DNA from: Pagrus major
Lineage: Eukaryota; Chordata; Actinopteri; Spariformes; Sparidae
Length of the DNA stretch: 64,000 bases
Direction: 5' to 3'
Assembly (NCBI RefSeq): GCF_040436345.1
Contig: NC_133227.1
Coordinates: 19,633,171-19,697,170 of the forward strand
The number at the start of each line of letters is the position of its first letter. Position 1 is the first letter of the stretch. The notes below the pieces were generated by a model. That model was given only the letters and a program-made list of their open reading frames with translations, was not told the DNA's origin and searched no databases. Both the position numbers and the translations under genes were made by a program. Positions 23,801 through 38,600 of this stretch are shown here, piece after piece.

Positions 23801-26800
23801 CATAAAACAAAGAATCCTGAGATGTCTTCTCGGCCTCTGGTGGACATTTTATAGCCAAATCAATGTATCGATTAGTCGAGAAAGTTAATCCATAATGATG
23901 AACGCAGCCTGCGTTGATTTTTGAAATAGAAGGTGAATAAAGGGAAACCAGTGGATATTGAAAAATGTGGATGTCCAAAGGTCAGACTCACCATAGGTGC
24001 TGTCTTCATCCTTGGTCCCATCGATGGTGCCATCCGGCTGCATCTGCAGCTGGAAGCCCTGGCGACTTGAGAGCCTGGTCACAATGCCCTTTAACTGGGG
24101 CTCTGAGAGGAGCAGAGGAGACAGACACATTAACTGAATCCATTCCTTCTTATTATTGTCATGTGATCAAATCCAGCAGCCTCCGAGAAGCCGGAAGTGT
24201 CAGAGGAGGAGAAGCTGTTTGTATTTCCAGTCACTGGGCCTCGAGGGCCCCATATCGATCCCTGACCCCTGTGTATTGTGGCGCACACTGAAAATCAGAG
24301 AATAAGTGACAGATGAACATGAAGCTGAGAGCAGCTCGAGTGCTGCTTGAATCAGGATGATGTTTTTCTGAGATCTCCATCAGCACACACACAGACACAC
24401 ACACATGCTGCTACACTACAACACTTTGCTGCGGGACAATACAAAGTTATTTACATGAGATGTTTGTGCTGTCATGCAACAGGATTAATTCCTGAGCCTC
24501 TGCCAGGAGGAGACTCTCCACAGGGTGACGAATGATGAAGTGATGAAGGAGCAGCAGCAGAGTGATGAGAGGAGAAAATGGTGTTGGTTGGTGGTGGTGA
24601 TGGTGATGAAGCTGGTGGTGATGGTGGTGAGGATGGCTCGTGCTCCACTCTCAGACCTGGTGGTCGCCTTCTCTTCCGTTTCTTCCTCGATCCAAACAAT
24701 TTGACTCGGGAGAACACATTGAGCTTGCTCGGCTTCTCGTTGGTGCCCTTGCTGTTGCTCGGGCTGCCGCTGCCGCGGCACGCGTTCGCCTTCTCCCGCT
24801 CCCTCGCCTGCCGCTTCTGGCGGATCAGGGAGCTGGCGATAGCCGCTGCCCGGGACATGTTCCCCCGGTGGAGTGAAACAAGGCTGTGCGTCCCGGTCGC
24901 GGGGAGGTGGGGATCGCGGATAAGGCGCTGGGGGTGTGTGGGGGTGCGGGGAGGGGGTCTACACCACCCACGGCTCAGTTCGCATCACACACCGGCCGCT
25001 GCAGTCTCGCAGATATCCGTGATGTTAAAAAGCGTCCAGAATCCTCCATCGGTGCGTCCGGGCGCTTCATGGAAGTCGTTAAACAAATCCAGAAATGTGC
25101 CAGAGAGTGAGTGTCAGCGACACCGCCTCACATCACCCCACAGGGGTCTGAGTGGCTCAAGCTGTCTGCTCCCCTCCGCCGGTGATCTGGCCGTCCCGAG
25201 AGAGCGTGGAGGAGGAAGAGGTGGAGGAGGAGGAGGAGGAGGAGAGGAGGTGCGTGAGGATCCAGTCCGGGTCCAAGAGGCGAATCAACAGCTGAGAAGC
25301 TGGTGGAGACGACACCGGGGGATGTTGTTGCTGATGACTGCAGCCTCTGCTGCTGCTGCTGCTGCTGCTCTGCACCGCTCCCCCGGTGATGCTCCGCTCC
25401 TCGACGCGCTCCGTGACACAAATGCAGCAACCGGGATGTTTGTCAATGAAACAGCTCGGGGCTGGTTCAGTGGGGAAGGGATCATGATGCAGCCGTGCCG
25501 TTCATAAACTGCTGCAGCCCTGCCCGCCCCGAGGAAGAAGAACGAGGAGGAGGAGGAGGAGGAGAAGGGGGAGGAGGAGGAAGGTGGTGGTGGTGGTGGG
25601 GGTGTATGTGTGTGTGTGGACGTGTGATGCGTGTGTGTGAGATGAGGGAGGTTTGGGCAGCTTTCTCCTCATAGGGCACCTGTAACCCTGAACCCCACGT
25701 GGCATGATATTTACATGTTAGACTTGATGTGTGATAGGCAGGCAGGAGAGACTGAGAGGAGGGAGGAGAGGGGGGGAGTAATGTAGGAGGAGGAAGGTAC
25801 ACAGAGACAGACAGGTGAATGAATGAAAGGGGGGATAATGGGAAAGGAGGAAGGAGGAGGAGTGGGTGGAGGAGAGAAAATGAGATATTGAGTGGTGGCT
25901 GGGAGAGGAGAGAGAGGGTGGTGAATGAGGGAGAGGGGGGAAAAAAAGAGTGTGTGAGAGAGGAAAAGACATTTTACACATAAAAAGAGGCAGATGGAGA
26001 ATAAATGAAGGGGACAGTGATGGAAGAGAGAGAGACCTGGTGAGAGTGTGAGAGAGAGGGAGAGGGAATAAAGGAGGGGCTCTCATCTTCTTTTGGTGCA
26101 GAGGTTCACCGCTGCTGCAGGAAGGAGGTGAATAACCGAGGAAGCTCTTCAGTTTGTGTCGTTTTCCAAGATGTTTCCCCCCTTTTTTTTTTGCATTCGC
26201 TTTGCTACAGCAGAGGCAGCAGCAGCAGCAATCAGCCAATTCATGCATGTCGGCTGGCCACAGGCGGCCCCCACGGGGAGACAGATGCACAGCTGTCAGC
26301 GCCTGATACAGCTGCAATGGGCGCATGGCAACTGCAACTCCAACCGGTCTGGATGGTGGAAGACGGAGGCGGTGGAGGAAGAGACCTGTGGCACCTGCAC
26401 AGCGCCGAGAGCAGGTGCATGCTGTTCTCCAGTGGGAAAGGGAGTGAAAATCGATGGGTGGGGAGCGAGAGGATGTGGTGAGCAGTAAATTACACGACTG
26501 GAGAAGAGGAGGGGAACTCAGTAATCTGTAGCTGGGTGGAGGAGAAAGTGATGGACTGTGTGGGGTCAGGACCTGGTCACTGAAGTGGAGCCTTCAGCCT
26601 TTGTGCCCTTGACTGAAGGAGTTGACGTTATGGCCTCCTGGTTAGGTAAGAGCCTTCTAAATGTTCAGATAAATTTAGTTTAGGTGTTGCTGCACGGCTC
26701 AGCCCACATGCCGAGCTTTTCTTTGGAGGGACTTTAGCCGTGCAAGATTTCATAACCAGAAATCTGTGAAAGCATTCATCTTTCATTTATGAGATCTTTG

Positions 26801-29800
26801 CTTTTAAACACCACATGTCCCTAAAAGCAAAAGCCGCACAAACAAAACTCAATGTACCAACACAAGCTGCAGGAAACAAGACAGAGCCGCCGGCCGACTC
26901 TCAGCCTTGGCCTTAAATCAGAACAATAACAAAATGAAATGTCTCTGAAAACAAATACGTCAATACACAAATCAATAGAAAGACCATTAAAAAAAAATAA
27001 GCACAGAGGGAAGGATTGGGGACAGATGTTTCTTTCATGATTTTAAAAATATCCCGGGATAGCCTTGATTTAAACATAAAGGTGCAGTGTGTAGGATTTA
27101 ATGTGTCTTTAGAATACGCTTTTTATATCTACAGAGGGAGCAGGTCCTTTTCCCAAACCCCCAGGAACAGCAGCATGCTCTGGAGACAATTTACATAATG
27201 ACCCGCCTGTGTATCTACAATGTCATGTGATGCACTGGCACCCAATAAGGCTTTTCCCGTAAGTTTACACAGTGAAAGAAGCGATCGTAAAGTTTTTTAA
27301 GGTTACAACATTCGCGAAATCACTAATTTCGGCCTCAGAATTTGATCCATCTGGGCCGATAACATTGGAAAGTCTAGAAGAGACCCGCCATTAAATCATT
27401 TTTAAACCAGAAGTTAGCCAGCTCAAAGTCTCCAGCAAAATGTTATCGGTCGACAGGCTGAGTCGACACAATATTGATCATTAGGTACAGGTGTAGCGTG
27501 GACGGGGAAATCCTGGATAGTTCTGGACTGTGTCTGGGATTAACTCGTACACGGGCCGGGTATCGTTCAAAAAGGTTTCGTTACCAGTACCGATACCTTG
27601 GCTTCGATACTGGTTCCATGAATTCCATTTTTACAAAAGATTACATTACACTTACATGTGGTGAGCCCCATCTCTGGGCGTAACCACGTTTTTCCTGCAT
27701 GCCTCAAGACAGCCAATCACCAGCAGTATTAGATCTTGGCACAACATGCATGCTGTATGCTTATTGGCTCACTAATGCTGATTAGATTCTCCCTTAGGTA
27801 TTGATATTTGGTATTGAATGACATTTTTCATTTCTCAGTATTATCTAGACAATTCGGTCGGTGTCATAAAAGTATCAAAGTTCGACACCCAACCTCCTAT
27901 CTAGCACTCAGCTGCAAGAGTCTTACCGCAGCTATCGGCTGTCGTCACCCGAGCCTGAAAGTACGCCAATGTCCCGCTTCCCACCCAAATGTGGCCTGAT
28001 AGTTCACTGCTGGCTATGGGTCCCACAGTGTAGAAGATCCAGGTTATTATTTATCCGGGAGGTTGACCTTTTTTGGCTTCATGCGCCACCGAGCAGCTTT
28101 GATAGAAATAATTCGACGCTGTATCCAGATTTCCCTTGTAGATCCATGCATCTTCCACGCAAGGAATTACATTAAAATCTGGACACAACTTCGGAGGCAG
28201 AGCCCCGTTCATTCCTGCGAAAGATGCTCCGTGGTGCATGAAGCCAAAAAAGTTAAACTTCCTGTCTATGAAATTACCCCGATCTTCCGTGTTGTAGGGC
28301 CCACAGACCGTGTGCACTAGAGATTTCCGCACACTGAGCCAGCTAATTTCCGGTTTAGCGCCCAGCTGACATATATGGAGATAATTTAATCGTGCAGCTC
28401 TTCAAAACTTTCCAAATTTATTGGACCAAATGGGTTTGCGATGCTCATAAAAATGTATCCACTGCTTTCCAGATGCTTCTTTCACGATGTAAGCTTATGG
28501 GAAAAAGTCTTTTTGGGCCCCAGTGCATCACGTGACTTTGTATTCGCACGGTTTAGCCACTACGACAACTGGCTTCAAAGCTTGGCGCTCTTCCTAGAGT
28601 CTTAGTTGCAACACATTGTTTCTACAGTAGCCCAGAACAGACAAACTAGAGAGGGGCTTTCACGTTTTCAGCGTTCGTAGTAGTAATCGTAGGGGAGGGC
28701 ACTAGATGCCACTAAATCCGACACACCGGACCTTTGATAAAAAATGTAAGTCTGTACGTTTGAACATACATTTAAATAAGGGATTTACAAGATAAGTTTG
28801 AGCTGTTGCATCTCTACTCTGGTTACAAGCAGGTCAACTTCTGAGGTTTGGTTGGAGCTCCGTAGCTCCCCCTACAGGCAGCAGGAATGTGACAAAACAG
28901 GTTAGAGAGGAGAAAACTACAGTACATTTACAGCAAATATCCAGAGAGAGAGAGAGAGAGTCCTTATGTGTGTGACTCTCAGTCTAACCATGAACGCCAC
29001 AAACCCAGCAGCAACAAACCGCTGAGGCCTTTCAGAAGATAAACCCTCGAAAGCATCAGTGGACAGTGTGACACACCTGTTAAAAAACCTTGAAGTCGAC
29101 GTAATCTTTGGTCCATTTTGTTCGAGGTAAAAAGTTATTTCGCTTCATCTTATTTTGCCGGAGCAGACGATGTAAGAAAACCGCCCTGCAGGCTGACATG
29201 GAGTCTGACAGTAAAGGGATTAGTCCGAGTGTAAAGGCGCTGAGACTTTTTGATCCAGAGTCTCTGAGGGCGGTGGTGTGAACTCATGTTGAGCCAATTA
29301 AACAATTTATCCCGCGCTTCCAAAGATGAGAGGAAAATATGTTCTGTAATAGATTCAAAGTTGGGAGTTGTGAAATCTGCCCTGTGAGCTTTGAGGAGAC
29401 AAGCTGAGGATCTTGGTTCCTGAAATGCTTTAAAGGTGCACTATGTAGTTTTGGGGAAGACATTTTAATCAGAAGAGAAAGATCTTCATGGACTGATTGT
29501 TTTTATGCCTTTAAACAAACTAAATAAACAAACTCGCTTCGTTTTCATGACTGAATGAACAAACTGACCTGAAAGGACAACACAGTTTCATACTGTTTTG
29601 TTTATATGTGGCGGACCCTGCCATCTTTCCAGCTTCATACAGTGTCCTGGGAACCTTATTTTCCTCTGAGAGCAGTAAATATAAAAATTTAGAGTTTGAA
29701 TTTCTTCTCCAAAACTACATAGTGCCCCTTTACAGATGACTTTATTCTCAAGGATATAGCAGAATAGTATTAAGAGAATAAATTATAAGGTCGTTGAGTT

Positions 29801-32800
29801 CAGAATAATAAAGCTATGTTGTTGTGAGTGAAGCAGGGAGAAGAAGGGCGCGTCCGGCTCTGCTTCCAGCACCACAGAGATGCAAGTTTTAATCGAGTTA
29901 AAAAAGCACCTTTTCCCAAAGTTTGCACCAAAAAGATCCAATCATGTAAAACACAACGTTATAAAGGAAGAAAATATAGAAAGAGGATGTTTTTGGAAGA
30001 TTTTAAAGGTTGAAAACTAACTGTATTTGTAACATCAACAAAAGCACTGAGACAATATCTTAGAAGAGTCTGTTTGGAGACTTAAAGAGCGTCTTTTGAC
30101 CTTCTTGTAGGCTACTCCTCCCTATAAAATACATAAAGTTCTAGTAATATTTAAGAATTTTGTTCCAGAATTTCAATAGTCCAGATCGTGTCTCGTTATT
30201 CCCCCCTGATCCTACCTGAGGTCGCTCGGCGGAGAGGGAAAGTCATGCTGCGCCCGTGGAGCTCCGGAGCCTTGTGCTCATGGCTTTTTCTCGCTTCCTG
30301 TTGTGTTGCTGCTGCTCGACGAAAAGAGGAGGAATTAACCGAAGTTCAGAGCGGACAATTCTCCACGGCATTGGATCCATTAAGGCCGCGCACATGGCGT
30401 TGACGGGAGATCATTACAGAACATTAGAGGCCATTAAGCCGTTGGAACCGGTCATTAAAGATTCATCTCAAGGCCCCGCTGATCTGGCACAATGAGAAAG
30501 GGAGGGAGCCAGCAGGCCGGTCCCAAATCCAAGGATCTATCGAGGAAGCACTGTGTGTGTGTGTGTGTGATCAGAGTAAAACAGAACTGTCTCTCAAAGC
30601 AGATTCACTTTCAGGGGACTTTAATAGAGACTCAGGTACTCTGCAAAACTTGACCCAAAAACCTAAAAGGGATGTATCCTCGCCAGACTGAATTATTGTG
30701 TTTCTGTGTCTACATTAAGACCCTTTAAACTAGCCCTTAAATTCCCTCTAGTATTATTAATATCATCAATCAAACTGTTGAGCATGTTATTGATTAATTT
30801 GATACAACTAGTCTATAAAATAATGTAAAATGCCTCAAAATTTCCCCCCAAAAATGAGCCACCTCTCTTCACTCTCATGTCCACCATCCGGTCTGATATC
30901 TGAACACCAGAACTGCAACGATTAGTCGATTAAATCATTTAGTTGTTAACTATCAAATTAATCGGCAACTATTTTGATAATCAGTTACAACTTTTGAGTA
31001 ATTTTGTAAGAAAAACATACATTTTCTGGTTTCTTTATGTCAGAAAACTGAATATCATTGAGTTGTGGAGTAAACAAGACACTTGAGGACGTCATATGGA
31101 AAAAAGTGATCAACATTTACATGATATTTTTAGACCGAGCAACCAATCGATGAATTGATTTTGTGTGGTCTACATTAAGACTCTTTTAACTGCACTCTGT
31201 TGTAGTGTCGTCATCACCATCAATTAATCTCAATAAATCTTAATCATGTCATTGATTAATTTGATACAACTAGTCAACAAAATGTCACAAAATAGTGAAA
31301 AAAGCCTCAGAGTGTCCAAAAAAATGAGCCAACAGACACGTTTACCTTTCTTCATTCTCATGTCCACCATCCACTCTTATATATGAACACTACAACTGCA
31401 ACGATTAGTCGATTAAATTGTTTAGTTGTTAACTATTAATTAATCACCAACTATTTTGATAATCAGTTATGGGGAAGATATTTTAATCAGAGGAGAAAGA
31501 TCTTCATTGACTGATTTTTTATAAATGATAAGATGATTTAAACAACCTCAGAGCTACTTTAGGGGATACAACCTGCATGTTGAAGCTCTTATCATAAATA
31601 AATACAAGTTAAGACTGTCATGTAACACAAAACAACAAAAGTAAGACCCAGTGAAACGTCCTTGATTTGAAGGATTTAAACTCACATAGCTTGCACACAC
31701 ACACACACACACACACACACCTAATGGCTTAATCTCAGTGTGTCTGTGATCTATCCTCGCTGCACATAATCACAGCACATTACATGCGTGAGTACAGTAA
31801 CCAGACTCAAAGTAATGTTGCCACTACATAATCACACAGACTCCACACAGCTCTGTGTTATCAGCCCATTACACTGTTGTGCTGTCACAGAGCTTCCTGT
31901 GAAGCAGCCTGTTAGGACACAGCAGCGTCCATATTACCGAGGCCATGCAGACGTTATTACAGATTGCAGAGTAGTGTCTATATACCGCAGGGCAGGAGCC
32001 TATAAAAGCCGGTGAAGGCGGTGAAGCAGGATGCTGCTGCTGGCGAACCTGCACCCTCAGCAAAATGAAAAGTAAAGCTAATAGAAGAAGAAACATCAAA
32101 GTTATCTCGGAGATACATGCGCTTCTCATTTTTCAAAATCTCTAGAAATCTTTTCAGGGATATAACGTTATTGTTGTTTTTGTGTCATTACTTAATTTAA
32201 CATCTCAGACTGTACCAATCAGAAACAAGACAGGATCATGAGACTCAGTGTGTACATGGTCTGACAAGACTCATTTTTGAGGTGTGAAAGCATTTTTTTT
32301 TTTAATCTACTGTATTTTCCTCATACTGTCTCAACCTTTCATGTCTATTAAATTACATCCTGCCAGTTTTTCTGACCGTTCTCTCGGCTAACATTTGATA
32401 TCTTGGTCACATGTTATCGCATTGTTAGGTCAACAGGTTAGCCTTTGTCATGGGTGGTGTCAAAATGGCAGCGGTGGATAGTAACTAAGTAAAAATAGCC
32501 TACTTTGTTACAGTTTTCAGGTATCTGTTGTTTAGTTGAGTACAGCTTTTTACTTTTACTCTACATTTTAGCACAAATATCTCTACCGTCTTCTCCTTAC
32601 ATTGTCAAAACAGGCTTGTTATTTTAGTTTTAATGCATTTGAGGGAAATATCGATTATTTTTATTTTGCCTCATTGCATGCCGCCTTCCCAACATCACAA
32701 AAATGATTTCAACCTCTCAGTGCATATAACGCACGGCAGACATAGCCATAGGAAACGACGTAATAAGACATAAACAGACATAGAGGGAGAAAAGGTGTGT

Positions 32801-35573
32801 TGGTGTCTTGAATCTGCAGAGACTATGCAACCCTATGCCTGGATTTTGTTATTTTCTCAGTTTGATGCTGAGCTCAGGATGCTTTACCAACCCAGAATGT
32901 TGGTACTTGACATCCTGCAATGCACTCAACAATCAGCTATCTTTGTGGTGCATTTATGAACAGCTCAGACGAATCCTACTGATTCAACCTTTCATCCATT
33001 ATGTAGACCCATTTGAGTCTCTGCACCCGTTGAGATATACTTGGTGGTTTTATATCCTTCCAGTTCACAATTAGCGTTTTCTTGGCAATCAAGAGAAGTA
33101 TCCACAATATGAAGCGCTGATCTGTGCTATATGTCGCTTTAGATACAGCTCCCAACAAAGATAGCAGAGGATCTGGAGGACATTAACTTCTAAAATTGTA
33201 TCAATTTCTTCCTTAACATTATTCCAAAATCCTTTATTGTGTAACAGAAGGTTCTTTCATGTATGTATGTATTTTTGATTTCCAGTCAAATCTTCATCAC
33301 TGCGACTTGACTCTTTTTTTGGCAAAACTTTCAACTTAAACTGGAATTAATTATTTAATGGATATTAAATATATATATATAAACTATATAGTCCTCTGTG
33401 TTTATATCAGGATATCTTGTTTGTTGTTACACTTGACCCCATATGCTGTTCAACACCCCTGCATGTGGGGGCAGACGTAACGTTTGACTTCTCTTGTGAC
33501 TCTAACATTGTTTATAGAAACATTCTTTCTTTCTTTCTTTCAACTGAACTCAAATACCATTTTAGCTTTGAACAAACACATAACGTCCCCCATAAATAGC
33601 TTGGTAGCCTTGGCTTGAAATAGCAAACCACAAAGATGCCAGCAGTTACGTTTTTTGGCAAAGGTTCCCAGGCCGACAGCCTGGGAAGGTAGCCAGTGTA
33701 CAATCGCTGTAGTTTACTCAAAAAAGGCCCTCTTTCCCTTCAGATTTGGAGACTATCAGCTGTCATTCACTGAGAGTAAAACCAACAGTTAGCCACTAGA
33801 TGGCGCCATGTTATCAGATAATAAGTGGAGACTGTGGGTAACGGTGAAAGAAAAAAATCTGCTTCTGCATCTTTGAGGTGACGCTCAGCCTGACACCTCT
33901 CACATCATTTAAACCATTGTCTGTACACACTAACAAACAAGATGAACATTAACACAGCGGAGCAGCAGCGATGCAAACCATTGACATAACTGCCTGTCTG
34001 TTGAAATTCAGCCTGAGAGTTTGTAAGTTGCAAGAGTTTGTGAGTATACATCAATTAGTTGTCGCCTATTAAATTAATCACCAATTATTTGAATAATTAA
34101 TCAGAGTGATTTTTTAAAAGAAAATAAGTGTCCAAATTCTCTAATGTCAGCTACTTAACTGTGAATACGTTCTGGTCTCTTCCTGCTCTATGACAGAAAA
34201 CTGAATCGTAGTTGCAGCCCTACTGAATGCACAGGCAAGTACAACTTTTATCAGCCGACCACAGAGGAAAAGTTTTGTTGAAGTCCATCACTTCCCCGTC
34301 ACATCTCTATTTTTATCTGGACTCCCAGGAGTCCCAGTTTATGACAAACCTCATCTTCTGTAGCATAAGGCGGGACAAAAGGTGGACTAGGTTGTCACAC
34401 ATTTGACATGAAATGTTCCACTTTATTCGTGGCGTCACACAGTCATTCACTGTACTCACAGATTAAAGAGTCACAGTCAGATAGAGCTATATGTAAGGAC
34501 GAACAAATGAAGCTGCAATCAAGGTAATAAAGTTAATTGAGGACAGGAAGTCATGAATCTGTTGGTGCAAATATTCCATAACGTTTTCTCCTTATGCCAT
34601 AAAATGTGTGAATATTTTAACCTTAATATAATTTTTAAACAGAACTGTGCATCTGTTTGAATTATTTGAGGAAGCCCGTCTCATTTAAAAAAAAACAACA
34701 TAAGTTTTTACTGTATAAAATGCTTTGTTCTCATGATAACATATAAAGTAGTGTTGTAAAAAGTACCCGAGAGTCATACTTGAGTAAAAATGAATCCAGT
34801 TAAAATATTACTTTTGTAAAGTGAAAGTCACCCATACGAATAGTGCTTGAGTTTTGCCTCCAAAATGTTGTGGAGTAGAAGTGTAAAGTAGCAAAAAATG
34901 GTAATACTCAACTACCTGGCAATTAAGTATACATACATGAGTAAATGTAATTAGTTACATTCCATCGCTGAACAAAATTAACCAAAAGATGTTTAATGTT
35001 TAAGACAGCTGAGCATTAAAGTTCTTACAATTCTTCCTTAAGTGGACATGAATATTGTATGTACTTCCATTCAATATTTGTTGAATATTTAAATAACCTT
35101 ATATATATCTGTAGGCACCATTTACAACTGCAAGTGTATTTTATTTTGTTGTACAATATAATTTAGTAGAGTACAAAGAAGAAGTGGTTGATTTTATTGT
35201 AACGTTGAGAAATATTGTTGAATAATTTCTGTAAATTCTTGTATAGTTTGACTCATATGGATGATTGTGGTGCGGCTTCAATAGCCTACCTTGTCATGAT
35301 TAACAGGAAGTGGAATTTTATTGTGAATGTGTTAAATAAATGTAAAAATGTGTTTTGTGCTCATTAGTGCTTGTCGTGCATTAAAGCTGGACTTTATGCT
35401 GACATCACTGCCTCAGTAAAAACATCAGATGTGCTTCAGAGAGATATCAGACAGGCTTTAAATGCTGTGCAACGCTGACCTCTGCTGCCATATTGCTGCG
35501 TCACAATCAGGGTTAATTAACAATAGCGTGTCCATGGTTAATCCTCTCCTGCTGGTGAGTCCACACAGACTGA

Positions 35574-35635
<62 letters not shown>

Positions 35636-38600
35636 CCTAAACCTAGTCTTACCCTAACCTTAAACCAAGTTTTCATTAAAAATATTAAAGATTTACGTTA
35701 TGGGGACTTACGTTTTGTCCCCATAAGGAAGCCGAGTCCCCACAATGTGTAAACAGACTTATGTCCCCACAACGTCACGCACGCAGACACACGCACATCA
35801 CATATAAGCCTAATCTCCTCAAGAACAGGATGTTAATGAGTTCTTGTTCTACCTCAAACTTAATCCTCTATGCCACTATTATTATATACAGAACAGTACA
35901 AGGTGACTTATGACCTTGTACGTCTGTCCACCCGAGAGGGAGTGGTGAGTCCTTGATGAAGATATTTTGGTAGAAAAGTAAAACAGACTTGACATATTTC
36001 TGCGATTGTAAGAAACGGTATTTTTTTTACTCTATGACTTTGTCTCTTGATTTTTTTCCCCCCATGAAACACTTTAAATATCTTTATTTTGGAAAGTGGC
36101 TTGTGGTTCATTGTTACTTTCATCATTAAAAACTAGAATCAAAGTCATAATCCAGCCGCCCCTAGAAAACGGACCTCGCAGACTGTTGTTTGCATGATCC
36201 TATTTAAATCGTTCTATGATCTAAGAGATTACATCACAGTGAGCAAAAATAGGATGCAGGCACTTGGTAAAAGTAAATAAGACCAACCTATCAAAATGTC
36301 TTAGCACTCTGCGTGCGTCTGTGTCCCAAAAACTAAAGAACGTACATCATTCAAATAACTTATTAAGTGTCAAGAAATATTTTGTTCATTGTTTCTCCAT
36401 TCAGAATCATTTTGGTTCAATATGTTATGTATCTTAATATGTATAATATGTGATTTAAGACGCAATTTGAAGACTTTAATCAATTGTTATGCTTAATTGG
36501 CTTGCATAACCTTTTAGCTTAAGTTGTACAGATTTTAGGAAGATAAAGAATAAGAAGCTACTCCAGGAAATTACATCAAAACAAGCAGAAATGTCAATGT
36601 AGGCACTGGCGGACCATTTCTTTGTTTCTTTGAGCTAAGTGCTTCTTCTTTAGACTGAGCCAAATCTAAAGACACCCGTTTAAGATAACTGGTGCTTCAA
36701 CAAATACTGCTTTATTCAAAATATTCAGTTTTATTGAGACTCCTGTGTTGTGCACTTTGTGGTGAAGATGTCCCGTGGTAGGTCTAAAACTGGGTTTGCC
36801 TTATTTATATTGCAGAGAAATAAACATGTAAACACTACAAACTATATCCTCAGAAATGTGTTGAATCACCCGTGCCACAGTGATAACTTCAATAACAAAT
36901 CATCAGATTTACAAAGGCTGTATTTACTACAGGACTGTTGAGTTGGAGTCCATTACAATGTGCAGGGGTTATTATTGTTGTGACCTTTCGGTGGATTTAT
37001 GCATCATATAAATCACCCTCTGCTTTATTGGCTCGGTTTTATTGCTTTTTTCAGTTTATTGATGTGTTTTCGTATCTTTTACGAGTGCTTTATGAGTAAA
37101 GGTTACCATAAATAACGTTTATTAGCTTACTGGTCTACCACCAGCACATACTGTAGTTTCAGCTGAACATTTTGTTGCTATAGCAACCCCTGCTGGCACA
37201 GCTCCATAGCAGCTGAAGCTTAGCTGACTGTGACCAAGGACGCATTTATTCGTCCTTGTTAAAGCATTATTACGTAGGTAGCAATTTATTATTATTATTA
37301 TTGTTGTTGCTGTTTTGTAGCTAATTTGTAATTTGGTAAGGTTGCTGCCAAGCTAGCTGTGTTGAGTATGCATTTTTTCCCCAGGATGGTGAAGGCAAGC
37401 CATGAATATTTAAAGGGTAACTCCTCCAGTTTTACACATTACATTGTCTTTCCAGGTCCTCGGGGTGCTACTACTATGTGAAAAAAGTAGATTAAAGCCT
37501 TTTGTGGCTCCAGAGGAAATTACATGTAATCTGATAAATGGTCTCAAGTGATGCCACTAAGTGGAGAAGGGCCTGGGTCCACATAGCATTTTTTTTCTGA
37601 GCCCCAGTGTCTTTTTTCAATTGTTCACAATGAGAAGCAAGTGTCTGCGTCAGCAGGCAGCTACCTTTTTTCCAAGCACTCCTTTTTTGTGTTGCCGCTC
37701 CAAGAGCTTTGAATTGAAAATCTCTCAACTTTTCAGAAAGGCACTGGGTACCGTCGCTCCTTTTCTTTTTCCTGGCCTAGGCGATAATATTCATGCTCGG
37801 GCCCTGATCTGATTAAATTGCCTCCAGTGATGTCACTCAGTGGCTAAATTGCATTGTGGGTAATGTAGCCACCAGGTTTTATAAAGAAGTCATATAGTCT
37901 AGCATTGAACTCCTGAAACACTGTTGGACATCAGAAGAAGTGACCACAGATATCTCCTTTTTTATTCCACACATTCTTCTTCCTTTTCAAAACCTGGTGC
38001 CTACATTATCCAAAATGCAACTTGAGTGACTGAGCGACATCACTGGAGGCAAATTATCAGATTACATGCAGCTTCCTCTGGAGCCACAAAAGGCTTTAGA
38101 CGACTTTTTCACATGTGCAGTCATACTCCTCAAGACCTGCAAACACACTTTAATGTTTAAAATTAGTGGAGTTACCCTTTAATTAGCCTGAAAAGTTTGT
38201 CCAAAACAAAACATTCTTGAGAAGTCAACAAGGTCTTATAATGATAAGTCAACAATTTTACTATAGGTCTCACACAGGAGACAAACCCCAGTCTACTGGA
38301 TGAAAGCTCTGTATTTAAACCTCAAAGTTTGTTTCCTTGTGTCGGGCTCATTTAAACGGGCTCATTGTTGCCACTTGTGGCCATTGGGTAGAAAAAACTA
38401 CCGCTGCTCTTGCTTAGGATTAGCTAGTCAATGAGGTTATGTGGAATTTGGGAACACAAGTATGAGGACACTAAACACAATTTGCCTGTAAAGTAGTTTG
38501 TGGACGCATTCAAGATCGCTCACGATCTAAAATCCCCCTGTGTTGATTTTATGCATTTTATTTTTACTCTGTGGACTGTGATTAATTACTGTGTTACGCC

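Noticed and set aside
24578-25507. 309-residue plus-strand open frame
   Set aside because: It lies opposite the fgf13 1S exon and its CpG/triplet-rich upstream region. Its content (runs of Gly, Ala, Arg) follows base composition and has no domain.
25718-26326. 202-residue minus-strand open frame rich in Ser, Pro and Leu
   Set aside because: Product of the polypurine tract read on the opposite strand; no recognisable protein.
28051-28332. Open frames on both strands with similar ends (FFGFM...H)
   Set aside because: They mirror each other because of an internal palindrome of a transposable element.
30188-30495. Short frames resembling a signal peptide (hydrophobic, Cys-rich)
   Set aside because: No donor or acceptor structure, no family, and two frames overlap; more likely non-coding.
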